DNA of 64,000 nt from Strix aluco (lineage: Eukaryota; Chordata; Aves; Strigiformes; Strigidae): NCBI RefSeq assembly GCF_031877795.1, contig NC_133935.1, positions 71,690,303 to 71,754,302 of the forward strand, written 5' to 3'. The notes under the pieces were generated by a model, which worked only from the letters and a program-made list of their open reading frames with translations, was not told where the DNA came from and made no database searches. Made by a program: the position numbers and the translations under genes. Below, piece after piece: positions 13,144-24,560 of the stretch (positions are counted from its first letter, which is position 1; the number at the start of each line of letters is the position of its first letter).

Positions 13144-13395
13144 TTACTGCCTTTTCTCTCTCCTAACCCCTGTGGCCCCAGGCAGCAGGGAGCCCATGCC
13201 GATGGGTAATGCAAATTGGGCGGGCTCGGCTGGCTTCTCGCTCCCTCGCCCCAGCAGCTCGGTGAGGTTCAGCGCTATCTGCTTGTGCAGGTAGCAGCCT
13301 GTTTGATATAACTGCTCCCCACTGCACAAAGTGGCCAGGTGCTGCGACAGCTCGTTAGAGCTCTCCAAGTCACTCCGGCAGGGTTTTTCTACCAT
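13144..13395 (-). CDS. Unidentified 83-codon ORF in a CpG-rich patch
   Basis: The frame opens with ATG at 13395 in a fair start context (AGGATAATGG) and ends TAA. An in-frame stop lies 13 codons upstream. The product begins MVEKPCRSDLESS and continues with a hydrophilic, probably helical middle (ELSQHLATLCSGEQLYQTG). It has no signal peptide or membrane segment. I do not recognise the family. Coding is suggested by composition: about ten CpG within 200 bp, while kilobases on either side have almost none, and G or C is common at third positions. The stop could be bypassed by a weak donor (GCA then GTAAAC) at the very end, so this could be a first exon. No poly(A) tract follows, so a simple retrocopy is not evident. 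It could also be chance within a CpG island. Confidence 0.35.
   Translation of the reverse strand: MVEKPCRSDLESSNELSQHLATLCSGEQLYQTGCYLHKQIALNLTELLGRGSEKPAEPAQFALPIGMGSLLPGATGVRREKRQ
13190..13395. promoter_or_regulatory. Small CpG-rich patch (island-like)
   Basis: Local GC and CpG density rise sharply (GGGCGGGCTCGG, CTCGCTCCCTCGCCCC, CAGCGC, TGCGACAGCTCG) within otherwise CpG-poor DNA. A GGGCGG GC-box-like string lies near 13218. This may mark a promoter or simply a GC-rich exon. No TATA box is visible beside it. Confidence 0.35.
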
Positions 13396-16034
13396 TATCC
13401 TCCCACAGACCCCAGGGATATGATTAATTCATGGAGCATCACTGAAGGCATCTTTCTGTGGCATATGGAGTTAAAGTGTCCTCTTCACAGAGCTGCCTGG
13501 GGACAACTGTGGAATTTGTACAGACAATCCCACTAGGTAGTCAATCTTGTAAAAGCACTGATATTACAAAGTAAATACAAGTGATCTATTTGTTTAAGGT
13601 TATTACTGTGACCGACAGGGTATTAAAACAATCTTTCTACTGACAAAAGATATCAGGCCTGCACTCCCATTTGATGTTCCTAGGCATGCTTTTTCTTCTC
13701 TCTTTCTCAGCCACTGAGCTTTGGGGTGTTCATGAAATTTGACTGATATGGAGATTGGAGTACACTGTACAACCAGCCCATTGAAATTCAATTCAGATAT
13801 GGGCTTAAATTATAAAAAGAAACCTTAGTTAGTAATAACACTTTGATGTGAAGATGCATAAAAGTTTTAACTTTTACTTTCTTGTGAAACAAATCAGCTT
13901 CCAGTCATGCTATTTGATTCATATTTTATCTTTTAATACATCCAAAGCACGAATATTAAACATTGCCCTCTGTGGTCAGGAAAATTACAGTGGGTGACAT
14001 ATGAAGGCTTCCATTTCATCCTTTTATCAAGGCTGTATACGGACGCTTCCCCGCAACACGAATATACTGCCCAATGTTCAGAGAAAAAAGGTCAGTCCCT
14101 TTATATCTGGCCCCTTTTCAAAAGCACACCATTTCTTTTGGAACTGGAAATTTCAACTAGAAAAGGACATCACTTTCCTAGTAGCATTTTATATTCTGGC
14201 AGCAGACAGTCCTAAGGAAGAAGTCAGTCCTGGACACAGAGAGTGCCCAGACAGGCTCCCCTCTGCTCTACACTGTGCAGCCCATGCCTTGCTGTCCTGT
14301 CTGCCTTCTATTTTGAAGCATGCTGTCCTATGCAACACCCTGCTTTGCTTATTTATCTATTTTTTCTTTTATTTATGTTCAGGCTACAGTGGGAGATCTT
14401 GCAAAGTCTAATAATGCTCTAACATCTCTGGTCTGCTGTATAAAACCCAAATCCTCAACCACCCCAGGAAGAGGCACAACCATTCATTCACCCATACCCA
14501 TGCCAGCCTCATTTTCTTCCTTGGGAACTGTGAGGATCCAACAGCAGGTGCATAACTCTTGCTCTCACAATCCCCAAGCCTAGCACTAACCCTAAATTTA
14601 TCAGAACAATAATTAATTATCACTTAACTATAATCCACATGTCCATGTGAGAATCAAGCTTCATTCTAACATCATGGCTCTTACAGGATCCTGTAAGTAG
14701 CATGTCAAGACTGCACTTCGCTACCTCTAGCCCTCAACCCCAGTTCTAGCTTTAAAGCCAGCCCAGCAATACCTCTGTGCCCCCAAGGATTAAACACAAG
14801 GGATTCCTTCATACTGGCACTGACCTTGTTCCTAGCATGATGACTCTTACAGGATTCAGAAATAAACACTAACCAGAAGACATTTGCCCAGGTTTCATCT
14901 CTCATTTTAGTATTTCATGTTTCCCCCCATGATGCTAACCCAACCTATGTCTTTAATCCTAAAGGTCTTGGGTTTGGTCAGAATGAATATGCCAGCATAA
15001 AGAAAGGACTGAAGAGCTAGATGTATGTTTCATGTCTTCAAGGGCTGGGGTAAAAACTTGTGCCAACAGGAGTGCTGTTTTCCTGCTTAGTAATACCATT
15101 TGCACCAGAAATAAATACACAATGGTCCATGCCAGCCCATGGGAGCCTCTTAGGGATGCCAGTGCACAAACCTCCTCAGGCCCTTAATTCCTGGCTTTTA
15201 AACTGACCTCAGCTTTAAGTCAGACACACAACCTGTGAGAAGGTGCATCCCAAGGGTACCACCCCTCACTTTGTCCCACCAGGACCTCTAGCTGTTACCC
15301 CCAGCTCTTTGGTGCTGTGCCCCAAACTGTGTGCAGGCAGTGTCTGAGACAGCTGACTCAATCTGATGCCCAGTCAAGGACTGTGCTAACAATTAAACAA
15401 CATGGCCAATTACATATCCTGGCTCTGGTTAGTTTACTAGTATAGATACAGCCAGAGATACGGTAATAAAGATGGCCCTGCAGGCCCCAAGATCCTAAAC
15501 CACATTCTTCATCCCACTCCATCTCTGTCTTAAATGTAATGCCATAAACAATAACTTTGCTAGATAAAATACAAGTCATTCAACCCTCAGGCACCAATCT
15601 TGATTCTAGTATGGAGCATTTGGCAGAGTACAATGCAGATAAACAATAAATGATTCATTTCCCAGGTCCCTGTTGTAAATATTGCTGGGAATTAAGTTCT
15701 AGGACTAAAAAAGTAAAACCAGATAATTACAGAACAGTTTAGGTGAAAAAGGATGTCTGACCGAAGTCCTCTGGTGCTACCTCCTTCTCAGAGCAGGGCC
15801 AGTTTCAAAGCAGAGTGCATTGTCCTGAGCCTTGCCCAAGATGAGACTACAACTGATTTGGTGACCCTGTTACAGTACATAACCACCCTCTTTCAAAAAT
15901 GTTCTTATGTCAAGTTGGTATTTTCCTTGCTGCAGCCTGTGAGTATCTCTTCTCATCCTTTTATTCTGTATCTTTGAGATGCAGTTGGATTTGTCACCTC
16001 TGTGACCACCCCACCCCCAGAGGCAGCAATTACA
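13396..16034. other. Intergenic DNA with a possible old dispersed repeat
   Basis: No gene is supported. The part at about 14575-15000 contains degenerate CTAACCCTAA-like and GCTTTAAAGCC motifs and an internal near-duplication (ATGGCTCTTACAGGATCC near 14675, ATGACTCTTACAGGATTC near 14839). A stretch near 14748-14790 resembles the reverse complement of about 16685-16735. This suggests an unnamed, old dispersed repeat family. Confidence 0.35.
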
Positions 16035-16640
16035 TCCCCCTTAGACTTCTCTTCTCAAGGGTAAACAAACTCAGTCTCCTCAAGCTCTTCCTTGCATATC
16101 ATGTGTTTGAACTTCTTAACTATCTTAGTGGCTTTTCACAGGACTCCCTTCATCTCTGTTGAAGCAGATAGGCCCAAAAGTGGATGCAGAATCCAGAAGT
16201 GGCCTCACAAAGGCTGGTACAGCCTGCTATGCCACTGATGTCCCCAGATGCAAGGGTGCAGTACTTGCTTGGGCACAACCCGTTATCCACCAACATCCCC
16301 AGGTTCTTTTCTGCCCACTCTGTTGCATGCCTGCAAGGTTTCATGGAGTTATTTTGTTCCAGGTGCAGGACTTTACACTTGTCCATGCTAAACTTGACAT
16401 GAGTTTCTTGTTGGTCCACTCTTCCATCTTTTCAAGGATCCTCTGAATGACAGTCCTGCCCTCCAGTCATGAACTACACCTCCCAGTCTAGTGTCACTCA
16501 TGTCTGTAGCCACCTTGGTAATGAGCCCTGAGGAATGCCAATTTTATTTAATTATCAATTAGGCTTTGAACTATTAACTGTACCTTGAGCCAGACAGGCC
16601 AGGGAGATTTTCACCCACCTTGTAGTCGATGCCTTCAATG
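16035..16640 (-). mobile_element. Old CR1 LINE fragment
   Basis: The minus strand carries the diverged CR1 region downstream of the RT catalytic motifs, for example a KCKVLHLEQNN-like segment (CR1 consensus type [11 protein letters not shown]) near 16350. This is followed by the region equivalent to the connection and thumb (16035-16250). It then continues back toward motif B to about 16640, where similarity fades. Reading frames are interrupted and the 3' end with its octamer tail is missing. It is clearly more diverged than the 41-kb copy. Confidence 0.75.
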
Positions 16641-17468
16641 ATCAAAAAAGCCAGATGCCTGCCTGGAACTGGCCTGCTGCCTTTGAAGTGTTGTGTGCAT
16701 GGGCCTCTGAGGTTTGCTCTGGGCATAGCTTTAGAGCAAGAGCTAATGTTCCAGCTAAATCTAGGGCTGAGGGTCCCAGGAGATGGACAAATAGGATTCC
16801 TGGTGGCTTCTCGGGAGGCCATCAAGGCTAAGGGGAAGACTGCTATGCTCTGGAATTGATATATACTGGATTTTTTAAGGAGAAAATTACCTGACTTATT
16901 GTAATACGTACTTGAGTTAGAATTAGGATTCAGGGTTGTGGAGTTATGTGTTGGTGGACTATGCTTTAGTGTTAGCTTGTAGACTAGAATGAAGGCTAGG
17001 CTTTCAGTTCAGGCTGTGAGTGGGGACCTCGTGAGTCGGTGAATTTAGGTTTTCTCCCCTATCTCCCACGACACTTGCTGGATTTGGGCTGGGATAGGCT
17101 CCAGTGGACAATTCATTGTTTTATTTACTTATGGCCTTCACTACACCAAATGGTTAAACTTTGTGTTAGATTTTTGACAGAGGAAAAGTCTCCTCTGTAG
17201 GCAGAAGAAAACAACTAAACATGTCAGACTGACGTGGGAGCTAACAATGGTGGGACAGATGGACTCTGTTTAAAGATAAGGGAGAAGTGGTTCGCTTAGC
17301 CTGATGGAAAGCCTGCAGTGATTGAAGGCAGGACTGAAGTCTGGTATAAAATGAGGCCAATAGATGAGAGCTATTTCTAAGCTTGGTAGTAGTGCAGCAT
17401 GTTGTCCAGTGATCATTAAAAAAAAATATATTATTTTTCAGTCCCTGATTTCTAAACCCTACTCCATA
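16641..17468. other. Intergenic DNA, possible inverted copy of the 14.6-kb repeat
   Basis: Contains AGGATTCAGGGTTGTGG and TTAGTGTTAGCTTGTAG, which read on the minus strand as CTAACC-like motifs. A block near 16690-16735 resembles the reverse complement of about 14748-14790. There is no coding feature. Confidence 0.3.
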
Positions 17469-17470
17469 CC

Positions 17471-17487
17471 TATCTATCTATCTATCT
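17471..17487. repeat. (TATC)n microsatellite
   Basis: Four perfect tetranucleotide units with a partial fifth. It is a simple repeat. Confidence 0.85.
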
Positions 17488-18773
17488 CATCCTCTAACAA
17501 ATGAAGAAATGCAACCAGCCCTAAAGCAAATCAGTCACCCCAGTGAACACTGCTCCTCATCTCAGCAAACAGCCTTACAGGACACGGCAGTGGCACAGGT
17601 ATTTCGCTCACATTTGTTACATGACTCACTATAATGTGCATGATGACAGTCGCACCAAACTTAACCAAAGCTGCCATATTTTGCAGGACTCATTACAGTA
17701 CTAGTTTTCCAGTTCTGGATTTCCCAGGCCCTAATGCAAACCTATCTGTGAACCTGGTAGCAGCATCTCTGGTTCAATAAACTGTAAGACAGAGCCTGTT
17801 GGCACCAATCCTCCTCAGACACTCTGGTGGTAGAAAGAATCCCTAATTTTTCAACACCTGGTTACCCATGCCTCACTGAACCATGTAGCTAGGTGAACTA
17901 TGTGGTATATGATATGTACCTCAGGCTATGACCTTGAGCAATGTAATCTAGCTTTGAAATTGAAGCTAACTTCACAGTTGGCCCTACTTTGATTGTAGGG
18001 TTGAGGTAGATGCCCCCAGACAACCTTACCAGCCTTAACTCTGTGAGACTGCACATGAACTCAGCTGGCACAAGCCTCTCACCTGAGTTTTGTAATATCA
18101 GCCAAGAAATCAGTTTATGCAGCCTTTTCTCTACCTGACCGTAATGCCGATGCTAGCCTTAGTGAGTGCTGTCTGATCAAAACCTGAAGTAGAATTAACT
18201 CATACTATTTTCCCAGGCTGATATTTGAATCCTGTGGGATTCAAAAGATGCTCAGTAGATTTCTATATCCACATGAAGAAGGAAAGACAAGTCATCTTTT
18301 GCCTTCATGTCATAACCCTCTCATTAACATTTTCTAGAGTTTTCTGAAATCCTCACCTGTATGCTTCTGGCTTCATATGGATCCTTTGGCTCTCTCTGTT
18401 CAACCTTTCCATCTGGACTCAGTCCATACTCTATATACTTTTCCACTACTCCCAGAGGCAGAGGTGCTGATCACTCTCCTTGCGTTGCCCAGCCTTGTGT
18501 GTGATGGCTCCCTGTCCCCTGCCACTGCAGATGCCGCATTCCTGAGCCACACTGCTGCTCTCTGCCTCTTCCTCATTCAAGATACAGAAGCATATACTGC
18601 TGGCTTTAGCCTTGTGCTTATCCTTTTTGAGAAGATCGAGGCTTTAATTTTTTTCCCAAAGTCCTCATCTTCTTTTCTTGAGAGTGAGAGTAAGGTGAAC
18701 TTTCATGGCTTTCTAAAAACAAATATCAATTATAACATTGAGATGGCATTTGAAGAACCAGGTGAAATACTTG

Positions 18774-18798
18774 TAAATTAGAGGTCACCTCTAATTTA
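18774..18798. repeat. 25-bp near-perfect palindrome
   Basis: Two 12-base arms, TAAATTAGAGGT and ACCTCTAATTTA, are exact reverse complements around one central C. The centre reads AGGTCACCT, which contains an AGGTCA nuclear-receptor-type half-site. Binding is unproven; it may only be a hairpin-prone sequence. Confidence 0.85.
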
Positions 18799-19333
18799 AT
18801 AACCAAGTGAAACTGGGAAGCCTCTGATTTAATTTGCTCTCTTGGTTGCACCTTTTAATGGAAGAAGAGTTTCCCCTTCAGAGCTAAAACAAGCTTCTGC
18901 CTCTGCTTCTGCCTCTGCCAAAATTCAACCTGACACAGAGCTGGGTCACAACACCCTGCTGAGCTCCTAGGAACAAGGACTTGCTCAGTGCCCTTTTTGA
19001 GGACCCAGGGACATGGCATGTGGAAAAGCCCAGGAAGGGTTTGGGTCTCTGCTGCAGCCCCAGGGTGTCCTCGGGCACAGCCCATTGAAAAGCAGCAAGT
19101 GGGACAGGGAATCCCAAATGCGTCTTGGTCACAGCAGTTCACCTTCTGCAGTGTCATCCCTCATTTACACCTGAATGTACAAAATCTAGGTTGTCCAGGT
19201 GGATGGTCAGTTACAGGTACCTAACCCACCAGCCACTTGTTCCAAGCTGCAGCTGTGGCTCAGGTTAATTTTCCTGCCAAGTTTTAACCGTAATTTAAAT
19301 TTCCTACACTATTTAAGCTGAGCAATCTGTACT

Positions 19334-19888
19334 TCAGATCTCTTGAGCATTAATAAAACTGTTATGAGAAGTTTCAGGATAAAAGGTTAAGACCATAAAA
19401 ATATGCAACTCATTTATAAAAATAACTTCATCAGGTTTTTCACAGACTATAAAGACAAAGGTGTTAATTTCTGCATTTGTAATAACCTTGGAACTGCCAG
19501 TAGTAGAAGTCACAGGAGTAGCCACTCTTTGAGAATCAGCTGCCCCAAAGTTTTCAAAATCTGTAGCTAGCCCATGGGCTTCACAGCACAGTGTCAGTGT
19601 GGCATTCTCTACTTCACAGCCAGGGAAGCAGCTTGGGAGACCAAGAGACATCCTTGGCCACCTATTGGAGCCACCCCCTCCTACGATGCTCAGCACATGA
19701 CCCTCTCCCCCAACATGACCACAGAGCCCAAATCTCCCAACAAGATTGTCCCTCTTAGCAGGATGGGCCATTTCAAAAAAGTCATATTCTCCACCACCTG
19801 GAGATGCTCTTTGCAGGGTCACAGAGACAATCTCCTCATTTCTCCTGACTGTGGCAGTGCCAGCTGTGGGAGATGATTCAGGGCACAT
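19334..19888 (-). CDS. Unrecognised 184-codon open frame (doubtful)
   Basis: The frame opens at an ATG (MCPESSP) and runs 184 codons to a stop. It has a Gly-rich middle (VLSIVGGGGSNRWPRMS) and a hydrophobic, AT-coded C-terminal third. I recognise no domain, signal peptide or catalytic motif. It is the longest frame outside the CR1 elements. Its GC content falls strongly from start to end, which is unlike a single conserved exon, and splice signals at its ends are not compelling. It is probably chance. Confidence 0.12.
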   Translation of the reverse strand: MCPESSPTAGTATVRRNEEIVSVTLQRASPGGGEYDFFEMAHPAKRDNLVGRFGLCGHVGGEGHVLSIVGGGGSNRWPRMSLGLPSCFPGCEVENATLTLCCEAHGLATDFENFGAADSQRVATPVTSTTGSSKVITNAEINTFVFIVCEKPDEVIFINELHIFMVLTFYPETSHNSFINAQEI

Positions 19889-21702
19889 CAGACGTCTGAA
19901 GCACCTTCGATGTCTTCTGTTATCTGGGATGAGTCAGTTTGTGTCCCCTGTGACTGGGGGAACCACTGGGGCTAGCTTTGATCCAGTCACTTGTCACTGC
20001 AGACAGCCTCAGTAGAATTGGAGGAACCTGTTCTTGTCTCTCTCCCCTTTTCATGGGGAGAACCAAGGCTGCCAGTGTTATCAAGTAAATGCAATTGAAC
20101 ACAGTTAAAATATTCCACAGTCATTTATTTTAAGAATAACTTTGTTATTAGCTGCTCCCATTTGGGGGTGAGATTGTAAAAAAGCAGAGGTATATTAGCT
20201 GCCCAGCAGATACACAAAACCAGTGGGTCTGGAGACAACTTTCAAGCTCTATTAAAAACCCATATCTTTCGCTATTGCTGTAAAATACTATGAAAAATGT
20301 TTATGAGTTCCTCAGGAGCTCAGAAATTATTTTAAAATAAATCAGCTTAAAATAAACCCAGTAATTCCTTGTTATACGTGATACCATATTCATCCTCATA
20401 TAAGCAGCTTTTCTCACTAAGCATTAGCTTGTATTTGCCTATCAATTTTAGAAAGCCTGGTTTCTCTCCATCTAGCAGCCTTTAAAGCCTTTTCCTCTGC
20501 AGTGTTTGCTGGACAGTCAGGTAAATGCAAGGCAAGCATCCTCCTGGCTCGTTACTGCTGATTACCCAGCTCTGGCCTGTTTTTCTCCCTTGCTTGTGCT
20601 GCAGGCCTGGCCTTTTCTGGGAACTGCCATCATTCCACATGACAGCACAGCACAGGGAAGCTGTTTAAAAATGCTTCCTTTTGGGGAACGAAAGGATGCT
20701 GTGCTGATGTTACTTGCAGTACGTGACATTACTCCAGAAGCAGCACGCGGCAGCCCTGGGGCGGGCCTCAAACGTGCAGTCCAGGCTCTTTATTAAAAAG
20801 TATACAAATTCACATCAAAATGCAAATCTATGTTGCTATGAGCAGTGACAACCACTGCAACAAAACCCAACATTGTATGTTTCTTGCCTGTTTGATATCT
20901 TCGTCACACACTACAACCCCACTAAGCTCCAAGCTATTTATTTAGCTTTACTCTGATACGACTAACATCTATGGCTAGTCCCATGTCTTATTCAGTCTTA
21001 CTCATCACAAACTATACTTTAATAGAAAACCCCTCTCAAACCAGTAGCCTAGTGAAAGGGAAAAGCACTAGCTCCTCCCCAGTCTGCCCAGGGCTCTCCC
21101 GGTGGGGGCAGGCACCCACTGCCTGCAGCCCCATGGCTGCTGCCCTGGGGATGCAAGTGAGGAGTCTTCAGATGGGACCAAACTGTGGCTGATGCCAGTG
21201 GGAGTTTGAGCACGTCCCAGGAAAATATCGCCTTGTTCAAACAACCATAATTTCATATAACATAGCTCACCATAGGCTGGCCATCCTCTTAGATGTTTTT
21301 TTTTTCTTCCTATTTGTGTTAAAAATGAGAGCAGAAGCAGGAGAGTGCTTCAAGCATATACTCTGTGAATAGAAGTAGCAATAATAGTTCTTATCCTTTA
21401 TGTACTGGCTTTTCATCTGTAGATTTCAAAGCACTTCCACAAAAGGACATTACTGTCATTCTCTGTGTTCTCCTGAAAGGCGAAGGGACATGACCAAGCT
21501 CACCAGCACATCCTACCAGCCTCCCACGGCTGCCAGCTCTCACGCTGGCCTCCCCACCACTTGTCCTGGTGTGCCTGACCTGCACGGGGTTTCTTCTCAC
21601 CACCTCCCTTCCCCAGGTGCCTGCTGGGACAGGAATAAACGCTAAGTGGGTAGTAGCTGCCTCCAGGTGGGAGCCGCTGCTAGGGACCTGGTGCTTGGTG
21701 GA

Positions 21703-21832
21703 TGTTGTGGTTTAAACCTGGCCAGCAGCCAAGCACCATGCAGCCACTCACTCACATCCCCCGCCCTGGGGGATGGGCAGGAGAATTGGAGGGGTAAAGG
21801 TGAGGAGACTCGTACGTTGAGATAAAAACAGT
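21703..21832 (-). mobile_element. LTR fragment (U5 end), minus orientation
   Basis: On plus it begins TGTTGTGGTTTAAACC and continues with an AAGCACCATGCAGCCACTCA block, then a G-rich GGGGGATGGGCAGGAGAATT block and TTGAGATAAAAACAGT. In bird LTRs of this type the sense strand ends in the reverse complement of the first block, so the retroviral sense strand is minus here and this is its 3' end. The rest of the LTR is absent beyond about 21832. It shares its terminus with the fragment at 10684-10748. Confidence 0.6.
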
Positions 21833-24249
21833 GCAGGGAAAGGGCTCTCTACAGGCAAAGGCATCTTCCCAGCTTCTCGAGATGGGCTGCCTGAAGAGCT
21901 GTTTCTCTACCTCCTGATTGTAAAAAAGGAAACAGTCAGTTAGCACCGTGTTGATAAAAGAGACCTCCAGGTTTGTTTGCCTTTTTTTTTTTTTTTTATA
22001 AATGCACAGTATACATACATTAAAAAAAGATCTGTACACAGGGGAAAAAGAGTAACCCAACTGCTCTTTTCTATGTGGGGAGCAATGGATGCTCTCAGAG
22101 CCCTCCTTCATTCAGCCCTTCAGCAACCGCATACACTTGCGGGGTGTGCAACACTGCCGGGAGAGGGGCAGTCATGTTGCAGTGAGTTTTGTACCTGCCT
22201 GCAGGTCTTTCACACGGACCTAGAATCTGCTGCAAGGTCAGATTCCTTAAAAGTGTTTTGAGGCAGCAAAAGGCTGGAGAGCTGACGTTTAGAAACATTT
22301 TAAGCAGAGCTGCAGTTCTGAATGAGCAAACAGCAGCGGGGAGCCCCTGGCAGCTGTAGGAGAATCTGGTCCTGTTCTATACAGGGGAAAAATGCATCTT
22401 CTGTGTTTTGTCCTCATGTGTTGCAGACGCTGTACAACACCAGGATTTCCATGGAGATGGAGGCATTGCATATTGTTGAGGCAAGGATGTGAATTTAAAA
22501 CAGAAATATGATTGATCCCAAAATGCTGCTCAAGGGGCAAGGCACTGTTATGTTAAAAAGTGTGTTTTCCAGCCCTCTGCCACAGCTATGAGGAACTGCC
22601 ACTGTTAACTCCTTCAGTAAGAAACCCAATAGGCACCCTGACAATGAACAGCCTGCCATAGCTTAAAACCTATTCAGAGGTAGCAAGGTACTTGTCTGCC
22701 TGATCACTCAGCTCCAACTTTTCTGTGAGACATCATTTCCATGCCAGTGTGGCAGTAAGTGCTCCCCTTGCAAGGTACTGGGAAGCTTCAGTTCCCCCAA
22801 GGGAGTGAGAGTAGGGTCTCAGCATCCTGAAGTATAAGACCATCAGATTTTGGATTTGCAGAAGAGTTTAACATGCAGAGTTAACAAAAATTAGGTGGTT
22901 TTTTTATATGTCAGTCTTCTATTAACTGTCAGAAAATGCAAGGAAAACATATTATTCAAGGCAAATAAGTATTTGGTGCCAAAATTTTCTCCTTTTACAT
23001 CCCCTGACTGAAACTCAACACTTAAACTGAACTTGAAACAAGGAGGAAGCAGAGAGAGAGACACACTAAGGTGACTTGGCAGGTGGTTTCAGCTACTTCT
23101 AGCTGACGGAGCTCTCTCCTCAGATGAAGGTCAGCAGCCACTGCTCCTTGCCCTGGGAAGATTGGGTCTCTGCTTTCATGGAGGGATGGCTGGGAAAAGC
23201 CCCCTCTGCTGCCAGCATCCTCCAGCCCCACAGCCCTGCCCGCCACCTGGGACAGGGTCCCTGAGCCCAGGGTTCCACCAAGGCACTGGCACTGCCATGA
23301 ACAGGCTGCTGTCAGGACCAGGAAAGGCTACAGAGTCTTTCATTTATTTATAAAAAGCTGAGTACCTTGTGAATGTCATTATGAAATTATTTTATTTTAT
23401 TTAGGACCAGAGGTGGAGGAAATGCAAGGGGGAATTAGCAACATACCCCCATATGCTGCATTTCTATATACACAAGTAAAGAAACTCTAGCCCGGAGATC
23501 TTTGGGGGTCAGCATCCTTTGATCCTCTCAGAGTGGCACGTCTGAAGCTCTACCAGCCTTTCCTGACCCTCAGATCACAGCGGCTTTCTCAAGCCACTGC
23601 CCCCTGCTCCCCAGGTTCCCCCAGTTACACCGGTCTGTCCCCATTTCCCCTGTCCAGTTGCAGATGTAAGATGTCACACTGTTAATTGCGTGGTGGCAGA
23701 AAAAACGCTTGTCTTTCACTGCTCTTCAGACCCCACAGAAAATGAAGCATTTTACGTATTCTCGATTAGACAAATGGCCCACCAAAGGCAATCTTCATTA
23801 AAATTCCATATACATAAATATCATTAAAACACAGAGCTGCTTGTCCACACATACAAATTTCCCAGTGTTAAATCATGGAATTTTAACACTTAATGATGTT
23901 AGAAACAAAGAAGTTTAGTCTGGCAACAAACCATCAGACAAGTACTGCAGGCCTGAAATTCACTGTAAAACTATTGCTTGGTTGCTGGTTTGGGTTTTTT
24001 TTCACTCTACCCACAATGTCTGGAAACCACAGACTGAAGATTTCTTATCATCATTGTGAATAAACATAGTGTGTGGGAGGGAGAGAACGGAAAAGCACTA
24101 GGGCTGCCATTTGGCACAAGACTTTTGGGAAGGCAGGGATCAATCCAGACATGCGTCATGCCAGCAAGAAACATGAGACTGCAGGGGGCCCCCTGCTCAT
24201 GGAGTTCAGCCTTTGCTGTCTCAGCAGTCAGGTAGTATGACCTTCATAA
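21833..24249. other. Intergenic DNA, nothing recognised
   Basis: AT-rich sequence with a 16-base T run at 21982-21997. Open frames up to 119 codons have no recognisable features. Confidence 0.5.
21982..21997. repeat. Poly(T) run
   Basis: Sixteen uninterrupted T residues followed by an AT-rich tail. No retrocopy is recognisable beside it. Confidence 0.85.
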
Positions 24250-24259
24250 ACTGATCTAG

Positions 24260-24560
24260 GTTCACCTTAAAATTATTTAGATAAATATATTTCCTCCTCT
24301 AGGACACTATTTCCAGATCTTATTCTTCTAATAGGTTGGGATACTTCTGATAATATCCAGCCTATGTTTATTCAAGACCGGTTTATATCCCATGCCTAAA
24401 TTGTCCTTCAGATCAAATCTCCCTAAGGACCTTTCCCTGAATATTGTATTTGCAGTGAGCATATCCTCTCTCAGTCCATGTTTTACCAGGCTAAATAGAG
24501 ACCCTTTGCTGTCTTCTTGAATGGCAGCTTCTCCTTTCCACAGACAGCCACAGTAACAGC
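24260..24560 (-). mobile_element. Very old CR1 3' fragment (tentative)
   Basis: The plus strand shows, in the right order, degraded versions of motifs seen in the 3' part of antisense CR1: a GATAATATCCAGCCTA block near 24350, a GGACCTTTCCCTGAAT block near 24428, and a CCAGGCTAAATAGAGACCC block near 24486. No frame survives. The family call rests on the order of these short blocks and could be wrong. Confidence 0.4.

Larger units (their letters stand above)
17488..21702. other. Intergenic DNA, no supported gene
   Basis: The only long frame is an unrecognised 184-codon ORF on minus at 19334-19888 (listed separately). A 25-bp palindrome sits at 18774-18798 and a short 12-bp tandem (GCTTCTGCCTCT twice) at about 18893-18917. 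No repeat family was recognised. Confidence 0.5.

Noticed and set aside
14575..15000. CTAACCCTAA-like strings as interstitial telomere repeats
   Set aside because: The motifs are scattered and degenerate, not tandem hexamers. An old dispersed repeat is more likely.
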